Below are positions 31,985-41,709 of a stretch of DNA of 64,000 nt, piece by piece. The DNA is taken from positions 1-64,000 of the forward strand of contig NZ_AUDR01000016.1 in assembly GCF_000425565.1 (NCBI RefSeq). The letters run 5' to 3'. Below the pieces are notes generated by a model. The model did no database searches and was not told the DNA's origin. It worked only from the letters and a program-made list of their open reading frames with translations. The first letter of the stretch is position 1; every line of letters starts with the position of its first letter. The translations under genes and the position numbers were made by a program. Source of the stretch: Tepidiphilus margaritifer DSM 15129. GTDB lineage: Bacteria > Pseudomonadota > Gammaproteobacteria > Burkholderiales > Rhodocyclaceae.

Positions 31985-32767
31985 ATGATCCGTTCGCTCT
32001 GGATCGCCCGTACGGGGCTCGACGCGCAGCAGACCCAGCTCGACGTCATCTCGAACAACCTCGCCAACGTGTCGACCAACGGCTTCAAGGCCCAGCGCGC
32101 CGTGTTCGAGGATCTGCTCTATCAGACCGTGCGCCAGCCCGGCGCGCAGCAGACGCAGCAGAACCAGATCGGCAGCGGCCTGCAGATGGGCACCGGCGTG
32201 CGTCCCGTGGCCACCGAGCGCATCTTCACCCAGGGCACGCTGCAGCAGACGGGCAACCCGCTCGACGTGGCCATCCAGGGGCGAGGCTTTTTCCAGATCC
32301 AGATGCCCGATGGCACCACGGCCTACACCCGGGATGGGTCGTTCCAGCTTGACAACCAGGGCAACGTGGTCACCGCCTCGGGCTATCCGCTGGTCGACGC
32401 GATCAACATTCCGCCCGATGCGCTTTCCGTGACCATCGGCAAGGACGGTGTGGTGAGCGTGCTGCAGCCTGGGGCGGTGGCGCCGGTGCAGGTGGGGCAA
32501 ATCCAGCTCGTCACCTTCGTCAATGAGGGCGGCCTACAGGCGTTGGGGGAAAACCTCTTCGCCGAGACGCAATCGAGCGGCCCTCCGGCGGTGAACATCC
32601 CCGGCAACAACGGCTCCGGGGTGCTCAACCAGGGGTACGTGGAAAACTCGAACGTGAACGTCGCCGAGCAGCTGGTCAATATGATCATCACCCAGCGCGC
32701 CTACGAGCTCAATTCCAAGGCCGTGTCTACGTCCGACCAGATGCTCGCCCGCCTGACGCAGATGTGA
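31985..32767 (+). CDS. flgG: flagellar distal rod protein FlgG
   Basis: The distal rod subunit, 260 residues, the standard length. It begins [20 protein letters not shown] and carries [21 protein letters not shown], followed by the FlgG-specific [15 protein letters not shown], the insertion that makes the rod stiff relative to the hook. The C-terminus ([20 protein letters not shown]) is typical. Confidence 0.97.
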   Translation: MIRSLWIARTGLDAQQTQLDVISNNLANVSTNGFKAQRAVFEDLLYQTVRQPGAQQTQQNQIGSGLQMGTGVRPVATERIFTQGTLQQTGNPLDVAIQGRGFFQIQMPDGTTAYTRDGSFQLDNQGNVVTASGYPLVDAINIPPDALSVTIGKDGVVSVLQPGAVAPVQVGQIQLVTFVNEGGLQALGENLFAETQSSGPPAVNIPGNNGSGVLNQGYVENSNVNVAEQLVNMIITQRAYELNSKAVSTSDQMLARLTQM

Positions 32768-32778
32768 AGGGGCGCGAG

Positions 32779-33471
32779 ATGAAAGGCCGTGACTTTCTCC
32801 GAAGCGCATGCCGCAGCTGGCCGCTCTTTGCGCTGTTGGCGCTTGCCGGTTGCGCGGCGCTCGACACGACGCCGCCGGCGATCGTGCATCAGCCGATGAC
32901 GGCGCGTCCGGCGCCGTTGCCTTCGGCGCCCAGCAACGGCGCCATCTATCAGGCAAGCGCCGTGCGCCCGCTCTTCGAAGATCGCAAGCCGCGCTACGTG
33001 GGCGACACGCTCACGATCAATCTCGTCGAGAATACCTCGGCGAAGAAGAACACCGGAGCGAATGCGAGCCGCGACACGAGTTCCAAGGAAAACGTCAATT
33101 CGATGAGCCGCCTGCCGCTGTCGGGGCTCGCGGGAATGGGGCTCAGCGCTAGTGGCAACGAAAGCCTTACTGCCAAAGGCGGCGCCTCGGCCGACAATAC
33201 CTTCAAAGGCACGATCACCGTCACCGTGATCGACGTCTATCCCAATGGCAATCTCCTCGTTTCCGGCGAGAAGCAGCTCGCCATCAACCAGGGGCGCGAA
33301 TACATCCGTTTCTCTGGGGTGGTCGATCCGGTGACCATCAGCGGCAAGAACACAGTCGATTCCACCTCGGTGGCTGATGCACGCATCGAATACGTCGGCA
33401 GCGGCTATATCGACGAAGCCCAGCGCATGGGCTGGCTGCAGCGTTTCTTCCTCAACTTCCTGCCGTTCTGA
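32779..33471 (+). CDS. flgH: flagellar L-ring protein FlgH
   Basis: An outer-membrane lipoprotein forming the L ring. From the ATG at 32779 it has 230 residues with a signal ending in the lipobox LALAGC (C25). An in-frame GTG at 32764, overlapping the flgG stop, is less likely. Family motifs include [17 protein letters not shown] and the C-terminal [22 protein letters not shown]. Confidence 0.95.
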   Translation: MKGRDFLRSACRSWPLFALLALAGCAALDTTPPAIVHQPMTARPAPLPSAPSNGAIYQASAVRPLFEDRKPRYVGDTLTINLVENTSAKKNTGANASRDTSSKENVNSMSRLPLSGLAGMGLSASGNESLTAKGGASADNTFKGTITVTVIDVYPNGNLLVSGEKQLAINQGREYIRFSGVVDPVTISGKNTVDSTSVADARIEYVGSGYIDEAQRMGWLQRFFLNFLPF

Positions 33472-33481
33472 GGAGCCAGTC

Positions 33482-34630
33482 ATGAACGGACGCATCTGGG
33501 TCGACCGTCGCGGGCATATCGGCAGGGTACTTTTTGCCCTGGTACTCGCCTGCGCCGGTTTCCTTGCCATCGTGCCCGCGCAGGCAGCTGAGCGCATCAA
33601 GGATCTCGTCTCGGTGGGCGGCGTGCGCGACAACCAGCTCGTCGGTTATGGTTTGGTGGTGGGGCTCGATGGCAGCGGCGACCAGACCACGCAAACGCCG
33701 TTCACAGTGCAGAGCGTGATCAACATGTTGCGCAGCCTGGGAGTGAATCTGCCGCCGACCTCCAACATGCAGCTCAAGAACGTCGCAGCCGTCATGGTCA
33801 CGGCCGATCTGCCGCCGTTCGCGCGGGCCGGCCAGCGCATCGACGTCACGGTCTCTGCGCTGGGCAACGCCAAGAGCCTGAAAGGGGGCACGCTGGTGAT
33901 GACCCCGCTCAAAGGGGCCGACGGGCAGATCTACGCCATGGCGCAGGGGAACGTCGTCGTGGGCGGCGCCGGTGCGCGCTCTGGAGGCGCGGCGCAGCAG
34001 ATCAACCAGCTTGCTGCCGGGCGCATCCCGGCAGGGGCCACGGTGGAGCGGGAGGTGGGCAGCGACTTCGCGCAGAGCGACGTGATCCGGCTCGAACTCC
34101 AGGATACCGATTTCGGCACCGCTACCAAGATCGTGCGCGCCATCGAGCATGCCTTTGGCTTTGGCACGGCGGAAGCGCTCGACGGGCGCACGATCGCGGT
34201 GCGCGCGCCTGCCGACCCGTCCGATCGCGTCGCATTCCTTGCCCGGCTGCAGAATCTCACCGTCGAACCGGACGTGCAGCGCGCCAAGGTGGTGGTCAAT
34301 TCCCGCACCGGTTCGGTGGTGATGAACCAGGCCGTGACCCTGCAGCACGTGGCCGTCGCCCACGGCAACCTCAAGGTGACGGTGGGCGAGAATCTTGCCG
34401 TGAGCCAGCCGAACACCCCCTTGGCTGGCGGTGCCACGGTGGCGGCGCGGCAAGGTCAGGTGCAGATCGAACAGCCGGTGGCGGTGATCCAGGAAATGAA
34501 AGGGGCGGCCAATCTCTCCGACGTCGTCAAGGCGCTCAATGCGCTCGGGGCCACGCCCATGGATCTCATCAGCATTTTGCAGGCTTTGAAGTCTGCCGGT
34601 GCCCTGCGCGCCGATCTGGAAGTGATCTGA
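33482..34630 (+). CDS. flgI: flagellar P-ring protein FlgI
   Basis: The periplasmic P-ring subunit, 382 residues from the ATG at 33482. A signal peptide ends at [10 protein letters not shown] (cleavage after about residue 35). The mature start [20 protein letters not shown] is highly conserved, as is the C-terminal [20 protein letters not shown]. It needs FlgA and disulfide bonding in the periplasm for assembly. It lies 10 bases after flgH. Confidence 0.96.
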   Translation: MNGRIWVDRRGHIGRVLFALVLACAGFLAIVPAQAAERIKDLVSVGGVRDNQLVGYGLVVGLDGSGDQTTQTPFTVQSVINMLRSLGVNLPPTSNMQLKNVAAVMVTADLPPFARAGQRIDVTVSALGNAKSLKGGTLVMTPLKGADGQIYAMAQGNVVVGGAGARSGGAAQQINQLAAGRIPAGATVEREVGSDFAQSDVIRLELQDTDFGTATKIVRAIEHAFGFGTAEALDGRTIAVRAPADPSDRVAFLARLQNLTVEPDVQRAKVVVNSRTGSVVMNQAVTLQHVAVAHGNLKVTVGENLAVSQPNTPLAGGATVAARQGQVQIEQPVAVIQEMKGAANLSDVVKALNALGATPMDLISILQALKSAGALRADLEVI

Positions 34631-34643
34631 GGGGGATGGCACC

Positions 34644-35744
34644 ATGACCGCCCCCAGCGTTCCCGCCTTCGATCCGCGCTCGCTGCGCTCGCTGCAGAAT
34701 CTCGCCAAGCAGGGCGACACGCCCGAAGCGCTGCGCGCCGCCGCCAAGCAGTTCGAGGCGGTGATGCTGCAGCAGATGCTCAAATCCATGCGCGCCACCG
34801 TGCCACGCGATCCCTTTACCGACAGCGAGGGAGGGCGCATGTTCCAGGAGATGAGCGACCAGCAGCTCGCGCAGAATCTCGCTGCCGGCCATGGCATCGG
34901 CCTGGCGGACATGCTCGCGCGGCAACTGCAGCGTCGCCTGGGCAAACAGGGCGAGGTCGCGACACAAACGGCGGCCGCCGGCAACGCGACCGGGGTGGCC
35001 GCATCCACCGCATCTTCCCCTGCGGGCGGATTTCCGCTCGACAACGTCCTGCGCCGGCCGGCAAACCTTGCCGGCAACCGGCAAGCAGCGCAGCAGGGCG
35101 CGCCGGTGGAAGAGAAAGGTTTTTTCGCTGCCTTGGGCGGAGCCTCCGACACGCCGGAGACGAGCGGGCAAAGGACGGATGCCGTTCCCGAGACCCTGCA
35201 GGGGCTCGTGCCTTCCTTCGCCGACACCGCGGCTGCCGTGCGCCAGGCCGAAACCGGCGATACGTCCGTGCCCGACAAGATCCGCCGTTTCGTCCAGGAT
35301 ACCCTGCCGCAGGCGAAACGGGCCGCGGCACAGCTGGGCGTGCCGCCGGAATTCCTCGTCGCCCAGGCGGCGCTCGAAAGCGGCTGGGGCAGTGCCGTCA
35401 TCACCCGCCCCGACGGACGCTCGAGCTACAACCTCTTCAACATCAAGGCCGGGAGCAGCTGGAATGGCCCGACCGTGACCCTGCCGGTGACCGAATACGA
35501 CAACGGCCGTGCCGTGACGGAGAACGCGAAGTTCCGCGTCTACTCTTCCTACTCGGCGGCCTTCGACGACTACGTGCGCCTCATCCGCGACAACGACCGC
35601 TACGCCGACGTTCCCGGCAGCCGTACGCCGCGGGCTTTCGCCTCGGCGCTGGTGCGCGGCGGCTATGCCACCGATCCGCGCTATGCCGACAAGATCGTCT
35701 CGATTCTGCAGGACAAACGCTTCCTCACCGCTTTGAAGAACTGA
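34644..35744 (+). CDS. flgJ: flagellar rod-assembly muramidase FlgJ
   Basis: A bifunctional protein, 366 residues. The N-terminal rod-capping domain (about 30-95) shows LRAAAKQFEAVMLQQMLKSM. After a low-complexity linker (about 100-200) comes the peptidoglycan hydrolase domain of the glucosaminidase family, with the catalytic glutamate E245 in AALESGWG and the later YSSYSAAFDDYVRLI. The muramidase domain locally opens the cell wall for the rod. Confidence 0.95.
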   Translation: MTAPSVPAFDPRSLRSLQNLAKQGDTPEALRAAAKQFEAVMLQQMLKSMRATVPRDPFTDSEGGRMFQEMSDQQLAQNLAAGHGIGLADMLARQLQRRLGKQGEVATQTAAAGNATGVAASTASSPAGGFPLDNVLRRPANLAGNRQAAQQGAPVEEKGFFAALGGASDTPETSGQRTDAVPETLQGLVPSFADTAAAVRQAETGDTSVPDKIRRFVQDTLPQAKRAAAQLGVPPEFLVAQAALESGWGSAVITRPDGRSSYNLFNIKAGSSWNGPTVTLPVTEYDNGRAVTENAKFRVYSSYSAAFDDYVRLIRDNDRYADVPGSRTPRAFASALVRGGYATDPRYADKIVSILQDKRFLTALKN

Positions 35745-35747
35745 AAA

Positions 35748-35763
35748 TGGCACGATATTTGCT
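35748..35763 (+). promoter_or_regulatory. sigma-54 (RpoN) promoter of flgK
   Basis: TGGCACG-ATAT-TTGCT is an exact match to the sigma-54 -24/-12 consensus, with the GG and GC pairs 10 bases apart. It starts three bases after the flgJ stop and ends 40 bases before the flgK ATG. It implies that flgK-flgL can be switched on separately by a RpoN-dependent activator. Confidence 0.82.
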
Positions 35764-35803
35764 TTATTCCCGTTGACTCCATTCCCGAACACGGGAGAAC
35801 ATC

Positions 35804-37477
35804 ATGGCGGATTTCCTCAACATCGGTTTGACCGGGCTCATGGCGGCGCAGGCCAAGCTCAACGTCGTCAGCAACAACATCTCCAATGCCGACACGCCCG
35901 GCTACAGCCGCCAGACCGTGATCCAGACCACCCAGCCTTCGCAATACATGGGGTATGGGTATCAAGGGTTGGGGGCTCGTGTCACCGGTGTCGATCGTGC
36001 TTACGACCAGTTCCTGCAGCGGCAGCTGCTGCAATCACAGAGCCAGGCGAGCTACTACCAAACCTACAGCGATCAGATCGCGCCGATCGACAATCTCGTA
36101 GCCGATCCCGATGCGGGGCTCTCCACCGCCATGCAGCAGTTTTTCGATGCGGTGCAGGAAGTGGCCGACAGCCCGTCGGATCTCGCCGCCCGCCAGTCAA
36201 TGCTCTCGCAGAGCAATGTGCTGGTCAACCGATTCCAGCTGCTCGCCGGTCAGCTCAACGAAATCGATGCCGGTGTCGAGCAGAGCCTTTCGCTCACCGC
36301 CAAGGACATCACCCAATACGGCCAGCAGATCGCCCGGCTCAACCAGGAAATCGTCCGCGCTACGGGCGCGGGCAACGGCGCCGCGCCCAACGATCTGCTC
36401 GACCAGCGCGACCAGGCGCTCGCCCAGCTCAGCCAGCTCGTCAATGTCCACGCCGTGATCGACGACAAGGGGATGATGACCGTTTTCATCGGCAACGGTC
36501 AGGCCCTGGTGCAAGGAGTGCAGAGTGCCACCATCGCTGCCAGTCCCGATCCTGCCCAGCCTTCGCGCAGCCAGATCACTTACCAGATCGGTACGGGCGC
36601 GGCGATGGTGCTGCCCGAATCCCAGCTCAGCGGCGGGCAGCTCGGCGCCCTGCTCGACTTCCGTCGCCAGACGCTGGAGCCGATGCAGGACCAGCTGGGG
36701 TTCGTCGCCACGGCGCTGGCAGCGAAGTTCAACGAGGTACATGCGTCGGGCTATGGCCTGGACGGATCGACTGGGAAATCTTATTTCTCTGGCATCGATC
36801 TTTCCCTGCCCGTGCAGACCACGGGTTCGGCCGGCAGCGCCGTCTCCGTGCCTTTTGCCTCTCCACTCAAGCTTGAAGCCCTTCGCCCCGATACGTACAT
36901 TCTGAGCAGCACCAATGGCACGCTCACCGTGACGCGGCAAAGCGACGGCACAATTTTCCCCAACTCGAATTTCCCCGACTTGACCCAACCGATCGACGGG
37001 CTCGATTTCTCCGGTGTGAGTTTGCAACCGGGCGAGACGGCCGTCATCGCGCCTTACCGCAACGCCGCTTCCAGTATCGGCGTGGCGATTACCGACCCCC
37101 GGCAGATCGCCGCTGCGGAAGAAGACCCGACCGGTACGGTCGCGCCGGGCAGCGGCCCGGCCGACAACCGCAACGCGCTTGCGCTCGCCGGCATCCAGAC
37201 CGACAAATTTCTCTACGACAAGACCGCCACGTTGCAGTCCGCCTACGCCACGGCGGTGGCCACGCTCGGCGCCAAGGCGAGCGAGGTGAAGAACGGCGCG
37301 TCTTCCTCGCAGGCGTTGCACGACCAGATCAAGGCGCAATACGACAATTTTGCCGGCGTGAATCTCGACGAGGAAGCCGCCAATCTGATACGCTTCCAGC
37401 AAGCCTATCTCGCGGCGAGCAAGGTGATGCAGACCTCGCAGAAACTCTTCGATGCCGTGCTCGCCATTGCCGGCTGA
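35804..37477 (+). CDS. flgK: flagellar hook-associated protein 1 (FlgK)
   Basis: A junction protein between hook and filament, 557 residues. It has the N-terminal motif VVSNNISNADTPGYSRQTVIQ and the C-terminal VNLDEEAANLIRFQQAYLAASKVMQ. The conserved segment NDLLDQRDQALAQLSQLVNV (near 195) is typical of FlgK. It is a client of FlgN and has its own sigma-54 promoter. Confidence 0.96.
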   Translation: MADFLNIGLTGLMAAQAKLNVVSNNISNADTPGYSRQTVIQTTQPSQYMGYGYQGLGARVTGVDRAYDQFLQRQLLQSQSQASYYQTYSDQIAPIDNLVADPDAGLSTAMQQFFDAVQEVADSPSDLAARQSMLSQSNVLVNRFQLLAGQLNEIDAGVEQSLSLTAKDITQYGQQIARLNQEIVRATGAGNGAAPNDLLDQRDQALAQLSQLVNVHAVIDDKGMMTVFIGNGQALVQGVQSATIAASPDPAQPSRSQITYQIGTGAAMVLPESQLSGGQLGALLDFRRQTLEPMQDQLGFVATALAAKFNEVHASGYGLDGSTGKSYFSGIDLSLPVQTTGSAGSAVSVPFASPLKLEALRPDTYILSSTNGTLTVTRQSDGTIFPNSNFPDLTQPIDGLDFSGVSLQPGETAVIAPYRNAASSIGVAITDPRQIAAAEEDPTGTVAPGSGPADNRNALALAGIQTDKFLYDKTATLQSAYATAVATLGAKASEVKNGASSSQALHDQIKAQYDNFAGVNLDEEAANLIRFQQAYLAASKVMQTSQKLFDAVLAIAG

Positions 37478-37491
37478 CCGGGAGAACGACC

Positions 37492-38505
37492 ATGCGCATC
37501 TCCACGTCCCAAATCTTCGAGCGCAACATCGCGGCCCTGCAGAACAACCAGGCGCAGCTCGCGCAAACCCAGGCCCAGGTCGCCAGCGGCAAGAAGATGG
37601 TCACCCCTTCCGACGACCCTGTACGCTCGGCGCGCAGCCTCGAACTGCAGCAATCCCAGAGCGTGAACAAGCAGTTCCTCGCCAACATCGGTTACGCCAA
37701 GGATCAGCTCGGAATCACGGACACCAAGCTCACTTCGATGACCGACACGCTGCAGTACATGCGGCAGCAGTTCATCAAGGCCGGCAACGGCGGGCTCTCT
37801 GCCCAGGACAAAGCGGCGATCGCCTCCGACCTGCGCAGCCAGCTCGACAACCTCGTCGCGCTCGCCAACAGCAAGGACGGGCAGGGGAATTATCTCTTCG
37901 CTGGCTACAAGAACGATACGCCACCGATCGCTTTCGGTGACCATGACGGCGACCCAACGACGCCGGATCTCTACTACTACCAAGGGGACGCCGGCACGCT
38001 GCAGATGCAGGTCGGCCCCGAGCGCAAGATGGACATTCTGGTTCCCGGTTCGGCGGCGGGGGGAGGGGGACTCTTCGATGCGGATCAAAACTTATATACA
38101 ACCGGGACTCCTGCGACCTATCCTCCGGCGCAGTTCTTCAACCAACTGAAGACCGCAATCGACGCGATCGACCCGGCCACCGCGGGAGCGACGACTTTGC
38201 CGGCAGCCTACATAGATCCCGACACAGGACCCGATCCCACCAGTTACGGCCTCGACACGGTCGATGCCTTCATGAATCGCATCTCCGTGTATCAGTCCAA
38301 AGTCGGCTCCCAACTCGCCGAGCTCGATTCGCTCGATTACGCCGGGCAGACGATCGACCAACAGTACGCCACCGCCCGTTCGCGCATCGAGGATCTGGAT
38401 TACAACGAGGCGCTGAGCCGTCTGGCGCAGCAGCAGCTCGTCTTGCAGGCAGCGCAGCAGTCCTTCGCGCGCGTGTCCAATCTTTCCCTCTTCCAATATC
38501 TCTGA
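37492..38505 (+). CDS. flgL: flagellar hook-associated protein 3 (FlgL)
   Basis: The second junction protein, 337 residues, related to flagellin. The N-terminus MRISTSQIFERNIAALQNNQAQL with SGKKMVTPSDDPVRSARSL is typical, as is the C-terminal DYNEALSRLAQQQLVLQAAQQSF. It follows flgK by 14 bases with a GGGAGAA ribosome site. Confidence 0.95.
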   Translation: MRISTSQIFERNIAALQNNQAQLAQTQAQVASGKKMVTPSDDPVRSARSLELQQSQSVNKQFLANIGYAKDQLGITDTKLTSMTDTLQYMRQQFIKAGNGGLSAQDKAAIASDLRSQLDNLVALANSKDGQGNYLFAGYKNDTPPIAFGDHDGDPTTPDLYYYQGDAGTLQMQVGPERKMDILVPGSAAGGGGLFDADQNLYTTGTPATYPPAQFFNQLKTAIDAIDPATAGATTLPAAYIDPDTGPDPTSYGLDTVDAFMNRISVYQSKVGSQLAELDSLDYAGQTIDQQYATARSRIEDLDYNEALSRLAQQQLVLQAAQQSFARVSNLSLFQYL

Positions 38506-38514
38506 GGCTGCTCC

Positions 38515-39066
38515 ATGCGCGCTCTGCCCTTTCTTACGCTCGCGGGGTTTGCCGCACTCATGGGCGGATGTGCCGAGGTGCCGTGGAGCGACCCGGAACG
38601 CCTGGCCGCGCCGGCGGCGGGTGCGGCCGGCTCGGCGCTCGTGCTCTCGTCATCGTCGATGAACGTCAGTGGCTCGAGTTCGGGCAGCGCCGCCGGAGGA
38701 GCCAATTCCGTCACCCCGACCCCCGTGTCGCACGCCGCGCTGCTGCGCCAGCTCGGCGGGGCGGCGCTGATCGCCTATGCGCTCTACGACCCGTTCGATC
38801 CCAACTGGAGCATCGAGGTCGAGGAGTCGCCAGCCAATGCCACGGCCCGCATTCGCATGAGCATGCGCTCGCTCACCACTGGTGGCCAAGGCGAGGCCTA
38901 CACCGTCTTTCGCCGCGCCGCCAAGGAGATCGCCTCGCGCCGTGGCGCGACGACTTTCGAGATCGTCTCCTATGAAGAGGGGATTCACTCGACCCGGCCG
39001 CTCGCGCAGCGCTACGCGGTGGGCGACGTACGGCTCGTGGGGCTGCCCCCCGCAGAGGGGCGCTGA
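38515..39066 (+). CDS. predicted lipoprotein of unknown function
   Basis: I do not recognise this 183-residue protein. It has a lipoprotein signal (MRALPFLTLAGFAALMGGCAE) with the lipidated cysteine C19, then a Ser/Gly/Ala-rich linker (about 30-70) and a compact domain (about 75-180) ending in RYAVGDVRLVGLPPAEG. The start follows the flgL stop by nine bases, so it is probably cotranscribed with flgK-flgL and could be a flagellar or outer-membrane accessory. The following gene is on the other strand, so it ends the operon. Confidence 0.8.
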   Translation: MRALPFLTLAGFAALMGGCAEVPWSDPERLAAPAAGAAGSALVLSSSSMNVSGSSSGSAAGGANSVTPTPVSHAALLRQLGGAALIAYALYDPFDPNWSIEVEESPANATARIRMSMRSLTTGGQGEAYTVFRRAAKEIASRRGATTFEIVSYEEGIHSTRPLAQRYAVGDVRLVGLPPAEGR

Positions 39067-39104
39067 GGCGCTCGAACTGCTCGCGACGATCTCTTTCTCG
39101 GCGG

Positions 39105-39647
39105 TCAGGCGGAGGGAGGGGCGGGACGTCGTCCCAGCGTCTTCACCAGCACGCCGTGCCGGGGATGGCGCAGATGGTGGGCGAGCGCGGCGCGTACCGT
39201 CTCGAAAGCGAGCTCGTCCCAGGGAAGATGGCGTATGGGAAAAAGCCGCGTCTCGAGGCTCTCTTCCCCGGGCGCCACGTTCAGGTCGAGCAAGTCTGCC
39301 CGATAGAAGAGGTGAACTTGCTGGATGGCGGGAACGTCGATAAGGGCCTGGAGCGTGCCGATCTCGACCAGGGCGCCGGCTTCTTCCCAGGTCTCGCGCA
39401 TCGCTGCTTCCACCGTGGATTCGCCGTTTTCCATGAAGCCGGCCGGCAGCGTCCACCATCCCAGGCGGGGCTCGATCGCGCGGCGGCACAGCAGGATCTG
39501 GTTCTTCCAGCGTGGAATGGCCCCGACCACGAGTTTCGGGTTTTGATAGTGGATCTCGCCGCAATGGGAACACACGTGCCTCGGCCGGTTGTCGCCGGGC
39601 GGGACGAGAACCTGCAGGGGATGGCCGCAGACGGTACAGTAGTTCAT
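39105..39647 (-). CDS. NUDIX hydrolase with N-terminal zinc ribbon
   Basis: A pyrophosphohydrolase of 180 residues from the ATG at 39647. The N-terminal zinc ribbon has C4, C7, C26 and C29, and the complete Nudix box runs from G70 to G91 (E76, R84, E85, E88, E89). The zinc ribbon plus Nudix layout resembles the NudC-like or ADP-ribose branches. The NudC SQPWPFPxS motif is not seen, so the substrate remains open. It is divergent from grxD. An in-frame upstream ATG at 39779 would add 44 unlikely residues. Confidence 0.88.
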   Translation of the reverse strand: MNYCTVCGHPLQVLVPPGDNRPRHVCSHCGEIHYQNPKLVVGAIPRWKNQILLCRRAIEPRLGWWTLPAGFMENGESTVEAAMRETWEEAGALVEIGTLQALIDVPAIQQVHLFYRADLLDLNVAPGEESLETRLFPIRHLPWDELAFETVRAALAHHLRHPRHGVLVKTLGRRPAPPSA

Positions 39648-39787
39648 CGCTCGCTCACGAGCGCCTCGATGGCGATGGATATTCGTCGATTGTACCTCCC
39701 TTGTCCCGAGGCATGATTCCCACCTTGACGTTGCCCGCCCCGGCTCGCTAAGATGGATTCCCCCAACTTCACGGTACAAGGATCTCC

Positions 39788-40111
39788 ATGGACATTCAAG
39801 AAAAAATCCGCCAGCAAATCGCCGCCGATCCGGTGGTGCTCTACATGAAAGGTACGCCCGATTTTCCGCTGTGCGGTTTTTCCGCGGCGGTGGTGCAGGT
39901 GCTGCGCCGCTGCGGTCTGAAAGACTTCGCCGCCTACAACGTGCTCGAAGACGAGTCCTTGCGCCAGGGGATCAAGGAATACGCCAACTGGCCGACCATC
40001 CCCCAGCTCTACATCAAGGGCGAGTTCATCGGCGGGGCGGACATCGTGCGCGAGATGTACGAGTCAGGCGAGCTGCAGGAATTGCTCAAGGAAGCCGGTG
40101 TGCTCGCTTGA
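39788..40111 (+). CDS. grxD: monothiol glutaredoxin GrxD
   Basis: A CGFS-type glutaredoxin of 107 residues that carries [2Fe-2S] clusters and takes part in iron-sulfur delivery. The active-site motif C29-G-F-S32 follows KGTPDFPL. The glutathione-binding WPTIPQLYIKGEFIGGADI is intact. It is convergent with argH across a long hairpin. Confidence 0.95.
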   Translation: MDIQEKIRQQIAADPVVLYMKGTPDFPLCGFSAAVVQVLRRCGLKDFAAYNVLEDESLRQGIKEYANWPTIPQLYIKGEFIGGADIVREMYESGELQELLKEAGVLA

Positions 40112-40116
40112 TCTCT

Positions 40117-40167
40117 GGTGCCGCGCAAGGCCGCCATGCGGCCACATGGCAGGCGGTTCGCGGCACC
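40117..40167. other. long hairpin between grxD and argH
   Basis: GGTGCCGCG (40117-40125) pairs with CGCGGCACC (40159-40167). The loop holds a further GGCCGC/GCGGCC stem. It lies between convergent genes, so it may act as a two-way terminator, though no T-run follows. Confidence 0.45.
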
Positions 40168-40176
40168 CACACGGTT

Positions 40177-41580
40177 TCAGGCGCGATTCATCAGCCGCGC
40201 CCGGGCGTGCGCGATCGCCTCGCGTACCGCCTCGGGCGCGGTGCCGCCAATGTGCCGCCGCTGCGCGAGCGACCCCTCGATCGTCAGCACCCGATAGACG
40301 TCTTCCTCGATCAGGGGGCTGAAACCGCGCAGCACGTCCAGCGGCAGCTCGGCCAGATCCACGCCGCGCGCCTCGGCCTCGCGCACGGCGCGCGCCACCG
40401 CTTCGTGCGCGTCGCGAAAGGGAACCCCCTTCTTCACCAGATAGTCGGCCAGATCGGTGGCCGTGGCGAATCCCTGGCGTAGGGCTTCGCGCATCGCCTC
40501 GGGACGCACGGTGATGCCGCCCACCATTTCGGCGTAGATCACGAGCGTGTCGAGCACGGTATCCACGGCATCGAACAGGGGCTCCTTGTCTTCCTGATTG
40601 TCCTTGTTGTAGGCGAGCGGCTGCGCCTTCATAAGGGTGAGGAGCCCCATGAGGTGCCCATAGACCCGTCCCGTCTTGCCGCGCACGAGCTCCGGTACGT
40701 CCGGGTTCTTCTTCTGCGGCATGATGGAAGAGCCGGTGCAGAAGCGGTCGGCGAGCGTGATGAAGCCGAAGCGCGGCGTCATCCACAGGATGAGTTCTTC
40801 GGAGAAACGCGACAGGTGCATCATGACGAGGGATGCCGCCGCGAGGAATTCGATGGCGAAGTCGCGGTCGCTCACCGCGTCGAGCGAGTTGCGGCACACG
40901 TCCTCGAAGCCGAGCTCGCGGGCGACGAATTCGCGGTCGATGGGAAAGGTGGTGCCGGCGAGCGCCGCCGATCCCAGCGGCAGGCGATTGACGCGGCGGC
41001 GGGCGTCGCGCAGCCGTTCGCGGTCGCGCTCCAGCATCTCCACGTAGGCCATGAGGTGGTGGCCGAAAGTCACCGGCTGCGCCACCTGCAGATGGGTGAA
41101 ACCCGGCATGGGGGTGGCCGCGTGCGCCTCGGCCAGATCGAGGAGGGCGCCTTGCAGGGATTCGATCGCTTCGACGATGGCGTCGATCTGATCGCGCAGC
41201 CACAGGCGCAGGTCGGTGGCGACCTGGTCATTGCGGCTGCGCCCGGTGTGCAGGCGCTTGCCCGCATCGCCCACCAGGGCCGTGAGACGTTTCTCGATGT
41301 TGAGGTGCACGTCTTCGTCATCCAGCGACCAGGGAAAGTCCCCGCGGGCGATCTCCTCGCGAATCTGGACCATGCCGCGCTCGATGTCGGCCAGATCCTG
41401 GGCGCTCAGGATGCCTTGGCGCGCGAGCATCTTGGCGTGGGCGAGCGAACCGCGGATGTCGTGCTCGGCGAGCCGCCGGTCGAAAGGGATCGAAGCGGTG
41501 TAGCGCTTGACGCGCTCGGAGACGGGTTCGGCAAAGCGCCCCGACCAGGTCTTGGCGGGCGTGTGCGGCGTGTCGGTCAT
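40177..41580 (-). CDS. argH: argininosuccinate lyase
   Basis: The last step of arginine synthesis: cleaves argininosuccinate into arginine and fumarate. It is 467 residues, full length. The fumarase/aspartase superfamily signature [19 protein letters not shown] is present near residue 280. The N-terminus [20 protein letters not shown] and [14 protein letters not shown] are typical. A perfect -10 box TATAAT lies at 41615-41620 on this strand, about 35 bases upstream of the ATG. Confidence 0.97.
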   Translation of the reverse strand: MTDTPHTPAKTWSGRFAEPVSERVKRYTASIPFDRRLAEHDIRGSLAHAKMLARQGILSAQDLADIERGMVQIREEIARGDFPWSLDDEDVHLNIEKRLTALVGDAGKRLHTGRSRNDQVATDLRLWLRDQIDAIVEAIESLQGALLDLAEAHAATPMPGFTHLQVAQPVTFGHHLMAYVEMLERDRERLRDARRRVNRLPLGSAALAGTTFPIDREFVARELGFEDVCRNSLDAVSDRDFAIEFLAAASLVMMHLSRFSEELILWMTPRFGFITLADRFCTGSSIMPQKKNPDVPELVRGKTGRVYGHLMGLLTLMKAQPLAYNKDNQEDKEPLFDAVDTVLDTLVIYAEMVGGITVRPEAMREALRQGFATATDLADYLVKKGVPFRDAHEAVARAVREAEARGVDLAELPLDVLRGFSPLIEEDVYRVLTIEGSLAQRRHIGGTAPEAVREAIAHARARLMNRA

Positions 41581-41614
41581 GGTGATGAGCGGTGATCAGG
41601 CAAGGAAAGGGGCA

Positions 41615-41620
41615 ATTATA
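41615..41620 (-). promoter_or_regulatory. argH promoter -10 box
   Basis: A perfect TATAAT on the minus strand, 34 bases before the argH ATG. The -35 position is GC-rich and weak. Confidence 0.5.
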
Positions 41621-41709
41621 AGGCCGCGGGGCGTCGAGGCGACGATGATAGAATCGCCGCATCCGTTGTTTGCCGCCGGCGCTCGTGCCCGCGTCGCCAG
41701 GGAGAAAGC

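Noticed and set aside
33452-35404. 650-codon frame antisense to flgI and flgJ
   Set aside because: Shadow of two flagellar genes, without motifs.
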